Assembly (NCBI GenBank): GCA_902651635.1
Contig: CACRSC010000095.1
Span: 1-48,437, forward strand
Length of the DNA stretch: 48,437 nt
Reading direction: 5' to 3'
From: Mastigamoeba balamuthi
Lineage: Eukaryota > Evosea > Mastigamoebida > Mastigamoebidae
Shown: positions 21,704 through 32,618 of the stretch, in pieces
Position numbering within the stretch: the first letter of the stretch is position 1
Layout of the letters: the number at the start of each line of letters is the position of its first letter
Made by a program: the position numbers and the translations under genes
Notes under the pieces: model-generated
The model's input: the letters and a program-made list of their open reading frames with translations, nothing else
What the model was told of the DNA's origin: nothing
Databases searched by the model: none

Positions 21704-23738
21704 TCAGTGGGCCTCGGGCTTGACGACGCCCGCGAGGAGGGCCGAGCGGTCGACCTGCTTGACCTTGGCGTCCTTGTCGATGACGGGGGCGCTCTTGTCG
21801 ACCGTCTGGGCCTTCTTCAGCTCCGGCGGCTGCGTCACCCCCGACACCAGCTCGTGGCGGTCCACGCGCTTCACCTTGACGTCCTTCTCGATCACCGGCA
21901 CGCTCTTGTCCGCCGTGTCCGCGTGCTTGAGCTCCTGGTCGCGCAAACACGCAACCACCCGCGTAAGCACGTAAATCCAGATATGTTTTACGCAGGGAAT
22001 CTTGGAATCTGGATACGCGAGAGAATCTAGATTACCTTGACCATCGTCTCGATGGCGTGGGTCTCCTGCTCGAGCTCGTGCATCGCAGCGCCGTGCTTGA
22101 TCGTCTGCATCTGGGCCAGGCGGTCGACCTGCGTGACGCTGGTGCCCGGGGCGATGGCGGGCCCGCTCTTGTCGGCCGTCTCGGTCTTCCTGAGCTCCGG
22201 GGGCGTCGTCACGCCCGCCACCAGCGCCGTGCGGTCCACCTGCTTCACCTTCACGTCCTTGTCGATCAGCGGGGCGCTCCTGTCCGCAGTCGCCGCGCGG
22301 CTCAGGCCGCAGCCCTCCTCCAGCTCACGCGTCACGGCCCCGTGCTTGACCGTCTGCCATCAGGAGATTCGCCACGATATTCGTCAGATTTCCCCATACA
22401 AATCTCGAGATTTTTTGAATCCGATATAAACCGCCACAGGCGGATGAAGGCTTCTTGACACTACCAACGAGAACACCCCCACAGCCTTGTGCCGCCCCCA
22501 ATCGCGAGTTCCGAAAATCAACCGCCACATCGCAAAGATGCGCGTATCTCCGGGCGGGAAAACAAGGAGAAAAATCGCAGTAAAGAGAGCGCCGTGCCTG
22601 CATCTGAGCCACGCGGTCGACCTGCGTGACGCTGGTGCCCGGGGCGATGGCGGGCCCGCTCTTGTCTGCCGTCTCGGTCTTCCTGAGCTCCGGGGGCTGC
22701 GTGACGCCGGCGACGAGGGCCGAGCGGTCGACCTGCTTGACCCTGACGTCCCTGTCGATGACCGGGGCGCTCCTGTCGGCCGTCTCGGCACGGCTCAGCC
22801 CCGCGCCCTCGCTCTCGAGCTCGCGGGCGACGGCCCCGTGCTTGACGGCCTGCATCTGGGCCACGCGGTCGACCTGCGTGACGCCCGTGCCCGCGGGGAT
22901 CGCGGGGCCGCTCTTGTCGGCCGTCTCCGTCCTCCTCAGCTCCGGCGGCGTCGTCACGCCCGCCACCAGCGCCGTGCGGTCCACCTGCTTCACCTTCACG
23001 TCCGTCCCGATCGCCGGCGCGCTCTTGTCCGCGGTCTCGGCCTACGCGCAGTTCGCGGACGGGGGGGACAAGATATTTTAGATTCTTCGTCTGCAACGTC
23101 ACGGCAATGTCGCCGAAATATCGCGTTTTGCCGGAAGGAAAAGCCGCGTACGTGCTTGAGCGAGGCCGAGCCGCCCTCGAGCTCGCGCGAGACGGCCCCG
23201 CGCTTGACGGCCTGCATCTGGGCGGTGCGGTCGACCTGCGGGTGCGGGGGAAGGGGCGTCAGCGTTCGGGCGCCGCACGAGAGGAAGAGCCGAGAGCGTC
23301 GCTGTGTGTGGGGGGTCCGCACGAGGTTGACAGAGGCCCCCGTGGTCGCCGGGGCGCTGTGGTCGGCCGTCTCGGCCCTCCTCAGGTCGTGCGACTGCCC
23401 GACCTCGGCCAGGAAGCCCTCCCTGTCGACCTGCGAGCCCCTCCGTCAGCGGCCGAGGGACTTAAATTGGCTCGGCGGCCGTTGTATTTACAACGGCGGC
23501 AGAAATCAAAAGCATCAAGTGCTGGCGAGCCCCTGCCCGGGGCCCAGAGGCTCGGGACGGGGCTGGGGCTGCTGCTGCCGCTGCTGCTGGTGCGCGGGGG
23601 CAGGGTGGGGGGTGGGGTGGCGGTTGGGGGGCGTGCCTTCTTGACCTGGACCTTCTCGATGACGGGGGCGGCCTTGTCGGCCGTCTCCACGTGCTTGAGC
23701 TCCGTGCCCGTCTGAATCTGGCTCGCCACCTTCTCCAT
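21704..23738 (-). CDS. Ten-repeat actobindin/beta-thymosin protein
   Basis: Six exons, read from the minus strand: 23738-23637, 23430-23323, 23235-23152, 23041-22598, 22353-22036 and 21934-21704, all phase 0, giving 428 residues. Ten copies of the beta-thymosin/actobindin G-actin-binding motif occur, each a variant of L(K/R/S)..ETADKS.P.I, separated by VDR.ALVAGVT.PPEL or VDR.AQMQ.VKHGAV linkers. Two motif types alternate: SAPVID.DVKVKQ and SGPAI..GT.VTQ. Acanthamoeba actobindin has two such motifs and binds actin monomers, so this protein should bind several G-actins in the cytosol and sequester or organise them. Introns 1 and 4 appear to use GC donors (AG|GCACG), because a GT choice would delete conserved linker residues. 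The seventh motif has Ala for the Glu (RAATAD). Confidence 0.88.
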
Positions 23739-24455
23739 CTCTCTGCTGCGGTTCTCTCTCGCGCGTACAACAACACAGGGTCTGCTGGGTGGGTTGGTTG
23801 GGGTGTGTGTGCCGGTAGGACACGCTGGCTGTGCTATCACAACGAAAATTGTGGTGGATAACGGGGGCGGAAACCTCGAAAAAGCCGTTGGGTTGGTTGC
23901 AGAAATATCCTGACGTCACAGACGTTACGTGTCAGCGGCCGCAGCACCCCGCGGGCGGCCGATGTCCGCGGGCCGCGGGGTCTGTGCGTGCGGGGGCTGC
24001 GGTGCCCCTGGGGCGTCCGCCGGGCCGATTCTCCGAGTGGGGTCTCCAGCGGGACCGAATGTTGGAATTGGCCTGGGAATCAAGTGGTCGGGGGCCCCGT
24101 TGGCGGGCACCGAGGCTTCCGAGTGCTGCCCTCGCTTTGCCGTGGGCGCAGGGCTCCCCTGCGGGTGCGAGTCCTGTGATTCTCGGAAATGTCGCGGATT
24201 CTCGCAGGTTCCGAAAGTCTCTTATTCTCGGGTTTTCCTCCGCGGAATAGGCAGTCTTTCTCGGGGACCTCCGCGTCCCCACACGGACCGCAGTCCACTC
24301 GCCCTGATGAGCTGCTGCTGGAACTGGGTGTCCCCGTTCCGTGTCCCGAGACAGCCGGCTGGGGGGGAATGTTGATATTTCCTTGAATCTGCCAGATATT
24401 TTTTCGATATTAAAGCAAATCGGCGAGGTCGTTTCGCATACGGCAGAGCAGTTGG
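23739..24455. promoter_or_regulatory. Divergent intergenic region with a CRE-type palindrome and TATA-like site
   Basis: This lies between the minus-strand actobindin-like gene and the plus-strand peptidase-acetyltransferase gene. A perfect TGACGTCA (bZIP/CRE-type) is at 23911-23918, followed by TTACGTGTCAG. A TATA-like TATTAAAG at 24408-24415 lies 40-48 bp before the peptidase ATG. Factor binding is inferred. Confidence 0.45.
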
Positions 24456-26156
24456 ATGGACACGACGACGACGACGACGGACAGCCGCGGGATCGAGCTG
24501 CACATCACGGGGTTCGGGCCCTTCGAGGGCTGCCCCGACAACCCGACGGCAGCGCTGGCGCAGGGCCTGTGCTCGCTCTCGCCGCCTCTGCTGTCCTCCC
24601 CCGCTCTGCTCCACACGGCCGTCGTCGAGACCAGCGGTCGGGCTGCCTCCCCCTTTTCTCCTCGTCACTCCGCACGGCCCTGACATCTCGCTCTGTGCCG
24701 GTGTCGCTGTCCTTCCGGTTCTGCGTGTTTGTAATTTTTGTTTCCTTTTCCTGTTGTTTGTTTTTTGTTTTTTTGTTTTCCGTTTTTTGTTGTGTTTTGC
24801 GATTGGTGTGTGTTTTGCCTGTGCTGTGGATGTGTCTGCGCAGTGGTCGGCGTGGAGCACTACGCCAAGGAGCTAGAGGGGATGGTGGCCTCGTCGGCAG
24901 CGCGCACTGTGGTGCTGCTGCACTTCGGGGTCAACCCCTGCCCGGGCGCTGTCGTGGGCATCGAGCGCTACGCCTACAACGGTGCGCCCATGCCAATTGA
25001 TTTCATTCTTCTTGACACGCCTTTCCCATGCTATCTATGCACAAGACGCCCTCGTGCATTGCTGCCTTCGCGTCCCAGCCACAGGGCATAAATCAAGGGG
25101 GGAGGGGGGGCAGTACGCTTTATGTCAGAGTGGACTCAGAGATGATTGTCCCTGTCTTATGCAACGACTTTTGCTCACCACAGTGCCCTCCTGGGTCCTG
25201 CGCGCGGTACTGTGATGCCGCAGAGATGACGTTTGGCGTCAAGGACGCGCGGGGGTGGCAGCCGCCTGCGGGCTCAGCCATCGACCCCGCCTGCCCGCCA
25301 GGCGCTCCGCTGGCCACGCGCCTTCCTGTGGGCCTGCTCGTCGCCCGCCTCGACGGAACAGGAGGTCTCACGTGCCGCCCCTCGTGCAACCCCGGTCGCT
25401 ACCTGTGCAACTGCCTATAGTGCGCTGCTCCGTCTTCACGTTTCACACAACAAACCCGTCAGCACTCAGTTGCTTTCAGTTACCACTCGCTGCGCATTGC
25501 CGCCGCCGCCAACTCCGCGCATAGCGGGAGCAAGCGCGTGTACTCGCTGTTCTGCCACGTCCCCCCAGCGTCGGCGTCGTCGCACGTGGCGCTGTGCCGC
25601 GGGCTCGTTGCGCTGATCTGTGCGGAGCTGCACGACAGGTCTGCAGCGGGCAGCGACTTGCGCCACCGGGTCGCCATACGCGAGGCTCTGCCCTCTGACG
25701 AGCCCTCTGTGCGGTGTCTGGAGTCTGCTGCGCGGGACGCACGCCCGCAGGGGGCAAAGACGCCCGTCCCCAACGCCGCGGACGGCGAGCAGGAGCGACT
25801 GAGCCTCGTTGCCGAGCTCGAGGGCGTCGGCGTCGTGGGCCACGCGTTGCTGGAGCTCAAGAAGAGGGCCATCGTGTGCCTCTGTGTCGCGGAGGAGTGG
25901 CAGGTCTGTTTTTCGCGTTGCGTTGCGCTCCGGGTCGCCCACTGAGTGCCTTGTGCTGCCGCAGGGGCGCGGAGTGGCCACCTCGATGCTGCGCGAGGCC
26001 GTCTGCAGGTGCGCCGGGCAGGGCGAGGCCGCGCCAGTGGCCTACGTGCCGGCGAGCGTGGTGGGCGTGGCGAGCCGCGCGGGGTTCGTGCCCGACGCCC
26101 ACAGGCCTCCGACGTGCGGGGGCATGGTGCCCGTCTGCTGCCACCGGGACACCTGA
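24456..26156 (+). CDS. Pyroglutamyl peptidase I fused to GNAT acetyltransferase
   Basis: Five exons (24456-24636, 24844-24981, 25224-25419, 25480-25903, 25965-26156) give 376 residues. Residues 13-200 match pyroglutamyl peptidase I (C15), which removes N-terminal pyroglutamate. They include ITGFGPFEGCPDNP at the start, Glu101 in GIERYAYN, Cys168 in NPGRYLCN and His198 in LFCHVPP, so the Glu-Cys-His set is complete. Residues ~236-376 look like a GNAT N-acetyltransferase: IREALPSDEPSVRCLE, GVGVVGHALLEL, the acetyl-CoA loop Q-GRGVA (313-317) within LCVAEEWQGRGVATSMLREA, and ASRAGFVP. The exon 4/5 junction falls inside that loop. The protein has no signal peptide, so it is presumably cytosolic. 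The intron 3 site was chosen because it restores LCNCLYYHSL, the usual helix after the catalytic Cys. Peptidase I is normally a ~200-residue single-domain enzyme. Confidence 0.82.
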
Positions 26157-27350
26157 GCGCCGCCAGCCCATCGCCTCGCCGAGCCCGGCGTTGCCGCGCT
26201 CTGTGTGAATCGAAAGAAATGTGGCGGCGACGGTGTTGCTCAACGACGGGCGTTAGTAAATCGGCCAGGCATTTGACTTTGGCGCGTCTGCCGCCCTTGA
26301 CCCTTGATGGGGCTGTCGTTTGACAGCTGTCGCGGTGCCGGTGACAGCCGATCAAGTACCCAGGCCGTCGGAGACGTGCTCGAGCGCACTGCCTCGCGCC
26401 ACCGCACAGCCCCCGGGCTCACCATAGGTGCAGTGTGAGGCGTGACTCAATGATCAAAAAAGGAGCCGCGGGGGTCTTCATGTGAGCTGTGGCCTACTGA
26501 GGAGATGCGGTGTATGAGGGCCCATCCTTGTGGATGCGCAGCAGTGGAAGCCAATGCCCGCGCGGGTGCGCCGCGAGGGCCTCGCGCAAGCAAGCGAAGG
26601 TCGGGTCGGAGGGCAGCAAAGAAGCGCGCGACGGCGGTGCGCACTGCCTCGGTGCCTGTGCACAGGCCCCCGACCCCTCGAGCGGCGGCGGGCCAGCCAT
26701 GGCAGCGGCGCGCCGGGGGCTCCTCCCACCCCGTTCACGTGCCGACGCCGGCACCGCATTCGTGCGGGGTGCCGTTCGCGTTCCGGTGTGGAAGCGAAAC
26801 ACGGCAAGCAGCGGCAACTGTGTCTGAGAACTTTCTCCACGCAGAACACAAACGCTTCTCTGACGCCAATCGGAGATGCACGAGCGCCGCTGAGCATCGC
26901 CGTCACCGAATTTCTGCCGCCGACGCTCGTGTCTTCCACGAGACTCGTCTCCGTCTCTCTGTCCCGGGGCTCAGCGCTGCAGCTGCACGCCTCGGGCGAC
27001 GGGTACGCCGCCTAGGGCAACAGCAATCGATTCGGTTCGCGCCGTTTAGCAGAAAACCGCCGGCGTGACTGGAAAAACGCAGGTAAACGCGCCGGAAAAG
27101 TCAATTTGGGGGGCACCTCGGCTGCCGGGGGTGCGGGGGCCACGGGGCTCGCGCAGCCAGCGGGAGGGCGCACAGGGGCACCCGGCAGCGGGGAGGCGCC
27201 CCGCGAGCCTCGCGCGGCGGGACGCGGGCCGCTGGACGGGGAGCGGCGGGTGGTGAGTCAGCAGTTTTCGGGGAAGCAGTTCCGGGAGGTTTCCCGGGTC
27301 TCTGGACGTCTTCGCAGGCCGGAGTTCCTGAGAAAAGCCCGGGTACTCCG
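26157..27350. other. GC-rich intergenic region
   Basis: Long frames occur on both strands (for example 26478-26939 minus) but are Arg/Ala/Pro-rich shadows of GC-rich DNA, with no start context, domain or splice support. I call no gene here. Confidence 0.5.
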
Positions 27351-27384
27351 TGACGTGTCGGGCGTGAGTGTCCCCTATTAAAGG
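27351..27384 (+). promoter_or_regulatory. ADH A core promoter: TGACGTGTCG plus TATTAAAGG
   Basis: TGACGTGTCG (27351-27360) lies 15 bp before a TATA-like TATTAAAGG (27376-27384), about 100 bp before the ATG. The same pair occurs before ADH B and ADH C. Confidence 0.55.
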
Positions 27385-27483
27385 ACTGCGGGAAAACGGT
27401 CAACCAGATTCTATCAACACAACAACAAGCTCGCCTCTGAGTGTCCCACCCGGATCAAGCAACAGAACCCATCCCGGAGCAGA

Positions 27484-29241
27484 ATGAGCGCCACCACCGC
27501 CCTGGCAGTGCACAACAACACCAACGGCCCCGCGGCCTCGTGCTGCAGCTGCAGCGGGGCGGCACCCCAGGAGGCCAGCCTGGCGATACCCGAGACGATG
27601 CGGGCGCTGGTCTTCCAGGAGAAGGGCCGCGTCGAGGTGGTCACCAAGCCCGTGCCGCTCCCGGGGCCCTGCGAGGCCCTCATGAAGGTCACCTGCACCA
27701 CCATCTGCGGCACAGACGTCCACATCCTCAAGGGTGCGACACCCACTCCCTACCCCCCAGTGTTTTCAGCGTTGCCCCCACTTTCGGATATCGTACGCGT
27801 TTGCGTTTGCTGCGAGCAGCGGAAATGGATTCAGTTGAGTGCACGTTCGTTCCCTTCTGACGATTTTCGCGACGCGGGCGAGCAGGCGAGTACACGGTGC
27901 CCAAGGGCAGGACGCTCGGCCACGAGCCCGTGGGCGTCATCGTCGCCGTCGGCAGCGCGGTCAGCACGGTTCGCGAACAATCGCCGATATTCAAAATCCA
28001 CGAGAGCCCGTTATCAACTTTTCTCACACGTGCACGTCCGTGACGCCACCACCCCCTGCCTGTGGCTGCACCGCGCTGCATCTGGGCACACGCGCAGGTG
28101 AGGGTCGGGGGCCGCTACGTGGTGGCAGCGATCACGCCGTGCGGGCACTGCTGCACGTGCCAGGAGGGCCACGGGGCGCAGTGCGGGGGCAGCGCCTACG
28201 GCGGCTGGAAGTTCGGCAACACCATCGACGGCTGCCAGGCAGAGTACGTCATCGTCCCCGACGCCGACTACAACTGCTGCCCCATCCCCGACGACATCAC
28301 CGACGGTGCGCCCGCTCCCGACGGCTCCTCGAGGAGGACCGGTTTTCTGTCGTTTTTCCACGAGAGCTCACGTCGCGGTGGTCCTCTCTGCTCTGGCGTT
28401 GCCCGGCTGCAGAGCAAGCGGTGATGAGCTCGGATGTGATGAGCACGGGGTTCAGCGGGGTGGAGGCGGCGCACGTGAGGATCGGGGACACGGTGTGCGT
28501 CTACGCCCAGGGCCCCATCGGCCTCTGCGCCACCGCCGCCGCCAGGCTCTCGGGCGCCACCAGCATCATCGCCGTCGCCAGCAACCCCAAGAGGCTCGAG
28601 ATCTCCAGGGTCCGCTCTCTCTTCTCTTCTCTTCTCTTCTCTCCCCTCACTGGCTCTCTGGCAACTGGGCCAGCGAGTCTGTGAGATGCGAAATTGCTGT
28701 GGTCGCTGACAGGCTGTGTGCTGTTGTGGCGTCTGGGGTGGCAACAGGAGTACGGGGCCGACCACTTTGTCAACTACCGCACCTCGGACCCCGTGGCCGA
28801 GATCCGCAGGATCACCGGGGGGCGCGGCGTGGACGTGGCGGTGGAGGCGTTTGGGTCGCAGACGACGTTTGGCAACTGCCTCAGGAGCATCAAGGCCGGC
28901 GGCTGCCTCTCCTCCCTCGGCGTCTACTCGTCGGACATCTGCCTGCCGGTCGGCGACATCGCCTGCGGCCTCGCTGACCAGAGCATACTGATGACGCTGT
29001 GCCCCGGTGGCAAGGTGAGATCCAGAGCCGCCTTCCATTCTCAATTGTGGCCAACGAGTGTATTCCTAACGCTGCTTGTGCACAGGAGCGCATGAGGCGT
29101 CTGCTGGAGGTGATCAGGTCGGGGCGCGTGGACGTGGCCAAGCTGGCGACGCACCGCTTCAAGCTGGAGAACATTGTGGAGGCGTACAAGCTATTCGGGG
29201 CGCAGGCGGACGGTGTCCTCAAGGTCATCATCACCCCCTGA
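27484..29241 (+). CDS. Zinc-type NADP-dependent secondary alcohol dehydrogenase, copy A
   Basis: Six exons (27484-27733, 27886-27968, 28098-28305, 28413-28609, 28748-29014, 29086-29241) give 386 residues. The catalytic domain begins at MRALVFQEKG (residue ~39) and carries ICGTDVH (catalytic zinc Cys), GRTLGHEPVG (His-Glu), GGRYVV, CGHCC.C, and QAEYVIVPDAD. The cofactor fold has YAQGPIGLCATAAARL and IIAVASNPKRL; no acidic residue ends the second strand, which fits NADP(H). The C-terminal DVAKLATHRF.LENIVEAY is typical of the isopropanol/butanol dehydrogenases of anaerobes and Entamoeba. These reduce aldehydes or ketones to alcohols in fermentation. The first ~38 residues are an extension with a Cys cluster (SCCSCSG), not found in the bacterial enzymes. 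It is paralogous to copies B and C. Confidence 0.9.
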
Positions 29242-29274
29242 AGCGGGTGCATTCAGCGCCACGGCGCACGTGGG

Positions 29275-29320
29275 GCACAACGCGAGCCCTAAGGCTCGTG
29301 CCTGAGGGTTCGCGTTGTGC
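29275..29320 (+). other. Strong hairpin just downstream of ADH A
   Basis: GCACAACGCGAGCCCT (29275-29290) pairs with AGGGTTCGCGTTGTGC (29305-29320): 16 pairs including one G-T, and the loop itself contains AGGC/GCCT. It starts 34 bp after the stop codon, so it would lie in the 3' untranslated region. Confidence 0.7.
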
Positions 29321-29439
29321 ATGAGAGATTGGTTGGGGGTATGATAGCGTTAATAGGTCATCTGGTCGGTCGCTTTTGTGTGCAACCATTGTTTCATGAC
29401 GATCAATTTGCGTATTTTGAATTCACAGTCAGCTAGTTA

Positions 29440-30260
29440 GTACTTGCTGTAGAAGCAGCCACAGAAGCAGCTGGCCCTTTGAGCGAACCCAGGACTGTTC
29501 GAATCGTAAAGGTAAATCCTGATGGTGCAATGGCGTGAAGTGAGAACACCGAGTTCAATTGATGTTCCCCCGTGCAACATTGAAGTTGAAGCTTTGGTGG
29601 GAAATAACAGAGCCATACATGATTCCTCCAAGAAGCGCGGGCATCTGACAAAGCACTCAAGAATACGATGGACATTAAGTCTGTGGACCAGCAACTGGTA
29701 ACCCGATGTGCCCAACATCATCGACCTGACTTTCAATGAAGTAGGCCACGATTCCCATCCCAAGCTAGTTAGTGGGTGGAAATCATGACCTACTACAGGG
29801 TTGTTTGTAAGACAAGGCCAGCTGCCTTCAAGGTAATTACAAAACAGTCCTTATCATTTCTCATCATTTGTGCAGAGTTTTTCCCGACTTGGAGCACCAG
29901 AAAAGCCATTAGATGAGCTTCAGCACACCCATCTCGTCACCATATCATCTTCTCTACAGAGAGCTTGAGGTTCAATTCTCTCATTTCATGATTTCAGATT
30001 ATATTTGCAGAGACGAGCCTCAGCAGAGATGAGCTATAGAGCCAAGGGTGAAGTGGCAGCTGCCATGCTCCCAGACCTCAATCCGACAGAAAATATGTGG
30101 TCTCTCCTCATGGAACGTGTGGCATTGCACCACTCCTGGAATATTGCTAAACTGCGCCACATACTGCACAAGAAATGGGCAAGACTTCCAGAATCCCTTG
30201 CTCAAAACTTGGTGGCAAGTATGAATTCATGATGTCTGGAAAGGGTCACTGAAGCTAATG
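29440..30260 (+). pseudogene. Tc1/mariner transposase relic
   Basis: The open part at 30005-30232 reads LPDLNPTENMWSLLMERVAL and continues ILHKKWARLPESLAQNLVAS. This is the C-terminal end of a Tc1/mariner transposase, where PDLNP.EN carries the third acidic residue region. Upstream pieces (KRGHLTKHSRIRW near 29635) may be the remains of the N-terminal part. No intact frame or terminal inverted repeats are visible. Confidence 0.75.
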
Positions 30261-30548
30261 GGGACACTCTTACTAACCATCAGCATGTCTTCTCTTCTTC
30301 CACTGCTCCTTGTGATAAATACAGCATGCTTGCTTATCTGTCTTAAGGAGAATTAACCCATTTATTGCCAGTAGATAACATAACTCCAGTTTATGCCCAC
30401 GACGTACCTAATTATGTTCATAAGAAATCAGAGAAATCAGTAACTCGTGAGAGAGCAGTGTACAACACTGAGTGGAGGGGACACAGTAGGGTGCCCATGT
30501 CTTTGAAATGCTGTGCCTCCTAGGAAGTGTTTGGGATCCACATGGGCG

Positions 30549-31527
30549 TCAGTGCTGGGTTGCCTCGCCTCTGAGGAGCGCCCTGTCGAGCGCCTTCATG
30601 TAGACCGCCACGCCGTCAAAGTCCTCCTCGGCGACATCCATGCAGTACTGCCTGAGCTCCTGCAGGGGGATGATGGCAAACTTCCCCTTGTCCATCGCGT
30701 GGGCCTCGCCATTGCGGTTTTCGATGATATCCATGAGAGCGTCAACGTGGTCAGTGGTCAGCCCGTGAGCGAGGCATGCAGCACGTAATTCCTCGATGAC
30801 GGGGCGGTGGTCCACACTGTGGCAATATGCAGTGCGGAGCGCTCTCCCTGCTCAGAGGGTGTTTCAGTGAGGGTCTATGCTGTTGGGGGGGCGGGGGGCG
30901 AACACTTCTCCTGTTCCGACGAGAAGCCCTGAAGCGTGCTCATGCCCTTGGCCACCTTGCAGAAGAAGTTCCGGATGGCCTGCACCACGCAGAGCTTGCA
31001 ACGAAGGATTGAGGTGCGTTCGGCTTCCCTCTTCTGCAACTGTGTGTCCTCCGCCTGCGTCTGTACGACCTGCGCCTTCAACTGCTTGTTCTCCGCCTGC
31101 ATCTGGGCGACCTGCGCCTTAAGTTGCGTGTTCTCTGCCTGCAACACGTCAATCGCGGCCCAGAGTTGCTCCATCCCAGCGCTTGCCTCGGCCCGCGCAG
31201 CGGCGACATCGCTCGCCGCCTTGGCCTCGGCGGCCTTAAGAGACAGCGACAGCGTGGCAACCCTCCTCTGCAGCAGCCTCAACTCCACGCAGGGACCTTG
31301 ATGGAGGAGGTGGGTGTCAAACATGGGGGGGGCTGAAGGCGCACACCTGGAACAAACGCCGCATGGGTCTGGTTTTCCGCAGTCATCGCCGCCGCGGTGC
31401 TCGGCGAGACCGCCCGGACCAAATCGACCGATGCGACGTCGGCACCAGGCGGCGCAGGCGCCAGGCTCCGGCACATGTGGAACGTGGCGACAGAGGCGGT
31501 CGGCGGCAGACAGAGGGCGGCTTCCAT
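30549..31527 (-). CDS. Coiled-coil protein of unknown function
   Basis: Three exons read from the minus strand (31527-31347, 31296-30906, 30816-30549) fit in phases 1 and 2 and give 279 residues. The N-terminal ~60 residues are Ala/Pro-rich. Residues ~65-165 form a heptad-rich coiled coil with repeated AENTQLKAQVAQMQAENKQ-type units. The last ~90 residues (VDHRPVIEELRAACLAHGL ... LRQYCMDVAEEDFDGVAVYM) are acidic and helical. I recognise no family. The last intron join (GAGAA|GTGTTC to CCACAG|TGTGG) is supported by frame only. It may have further 5' exons (see 31810-32157). A scaffold or dimerisation role would be a guess. Confidence 0.5.
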
Positions 31528-32540
31528 CCCCAAAGGGCCTTGGAGAACGGGACAAATCTGTAGTGGAGTGACTTGAGGGGGTTCTCTGATATCAGGGCAA
31601 TAAAGCTCTGTGTTTCATAGCAGGCGACGTCATTCGCTGGAGGCGGGAGACAATTGATCAATAGAATCCTGACAGCGCCTCAGGTTGTTTTTTTCCGCCG
31701 ACGTCCGTGTCCTCGCAGAATTATCCGCAACATTCGGCGGACCTCAGGCGAGTGGTGCTCCGTGCTCGCCACTTGTTCAGGCTCGTAGATCACCTTCGTT
31801 GGGCTTCTCGATGATACTCGAGTACAGACAGTTCTCATAGCAGCCGGGGGTTGTCGGGGTCGTGGCCAGTCTCGTCGGAGATTGGCTCGGACGGGTCTCG
31901 ATGTCGGGGTCGGAGGACGGAGGGGCCTGCAGCGTCTCTCTCGGAAAAGGCCCTTCGGGAAAAACAGAGAGGCCTTGCCTTACGGACCTCCGCCACGCGG
32001 GCGTCCATGATGGCTCGGGCGTGCAGCGCGGAGGAGCAGAGCAGGCCGAGACAAGGAGCGCAGAGGGCAGCGCACCGCGCCTCGGCCAGCGCGCAGAGGT
32101 TGCCAGCGTCGCCCGTGTGCGGTACGACGTGCTGTGTGACGCCGAAGTGGTGAAGCCTGTTGGCTCAGCGCATTTGTGATCCCACTCTGAGAGATCCCTA
32201 AGTGTGCGGTGGTCCACTTGCGTGGGTGTGTTCCCACTTCCTCCCCGCACCTATCAACGTCTGTAAGATGCACAGAACCTCTAGTGCAGTAAGCACAGGT
32301 ATATCCGCTTGAGGGACAATGAACCGCAGTGCGAGTGTCTGCCGCATTGCGCTGCTGGTAGTCCGGCCTTCCCCTGAACCAGGGGTGAGCTCTGCGGGTT
32401 TAGGATTAAGTTGACACCGCAATTATCATCGCCCCCACACGCCCCCAGATAAGCAACCAATTTCGTCGACCGTTCCCCCGGATGAGGATATGGCAGTTGG
32501 GCAGCGCTGGTCATTTTGCAGTTGGGCCGATATCCTCGTT
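31528..32540 (-). other. Possible upstream exons of the coiled-coil gene
   Basis: A segment at 32157-31988 on the minus strand has an acceptor (CCAACAG) and a donor, and reads HHFGVTQHVVPHTGDAGN then LCALAEARCAALCAPC. A second at about 31930-31810 (APPSSDPDIETRPSQSPT...) ends at GAAG|GTGATC. Both look exon-like, but a complete gene cannot be joined with confidence. Confidence 0.25.
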
Positions 32541-32555
32541 ACCGATCGTACACTG

Positions 32556-32565
32556 TTTTATATTT
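32556..32565 (+). promoter_or_regulatory. TATA-like element of xylanase gene
   Basis: TTTTATATTT lies 54-63 bp before the xylanase ATG in otherwise GC-balanced sequence. Confidence 0.4.
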
Positions 32566-32618
32566 GTCTCCGGTTGAGTGGGCTGCAAACTCTGCTCCGG
32601 CTCCCAACCACAACGACT

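Noticed and set aside
26478-27015. Overlapping frames on both strands upstream of ADH A
   Set aside because: Arg/Cys/Ala-rich, no splice or family support, typical of GC-rich noncoding DNA.
29485-29525. tRNA-like GTTCGAATC
   Set aside because: No acceptor stem, D-arm or anticodon arm can be folded around it.
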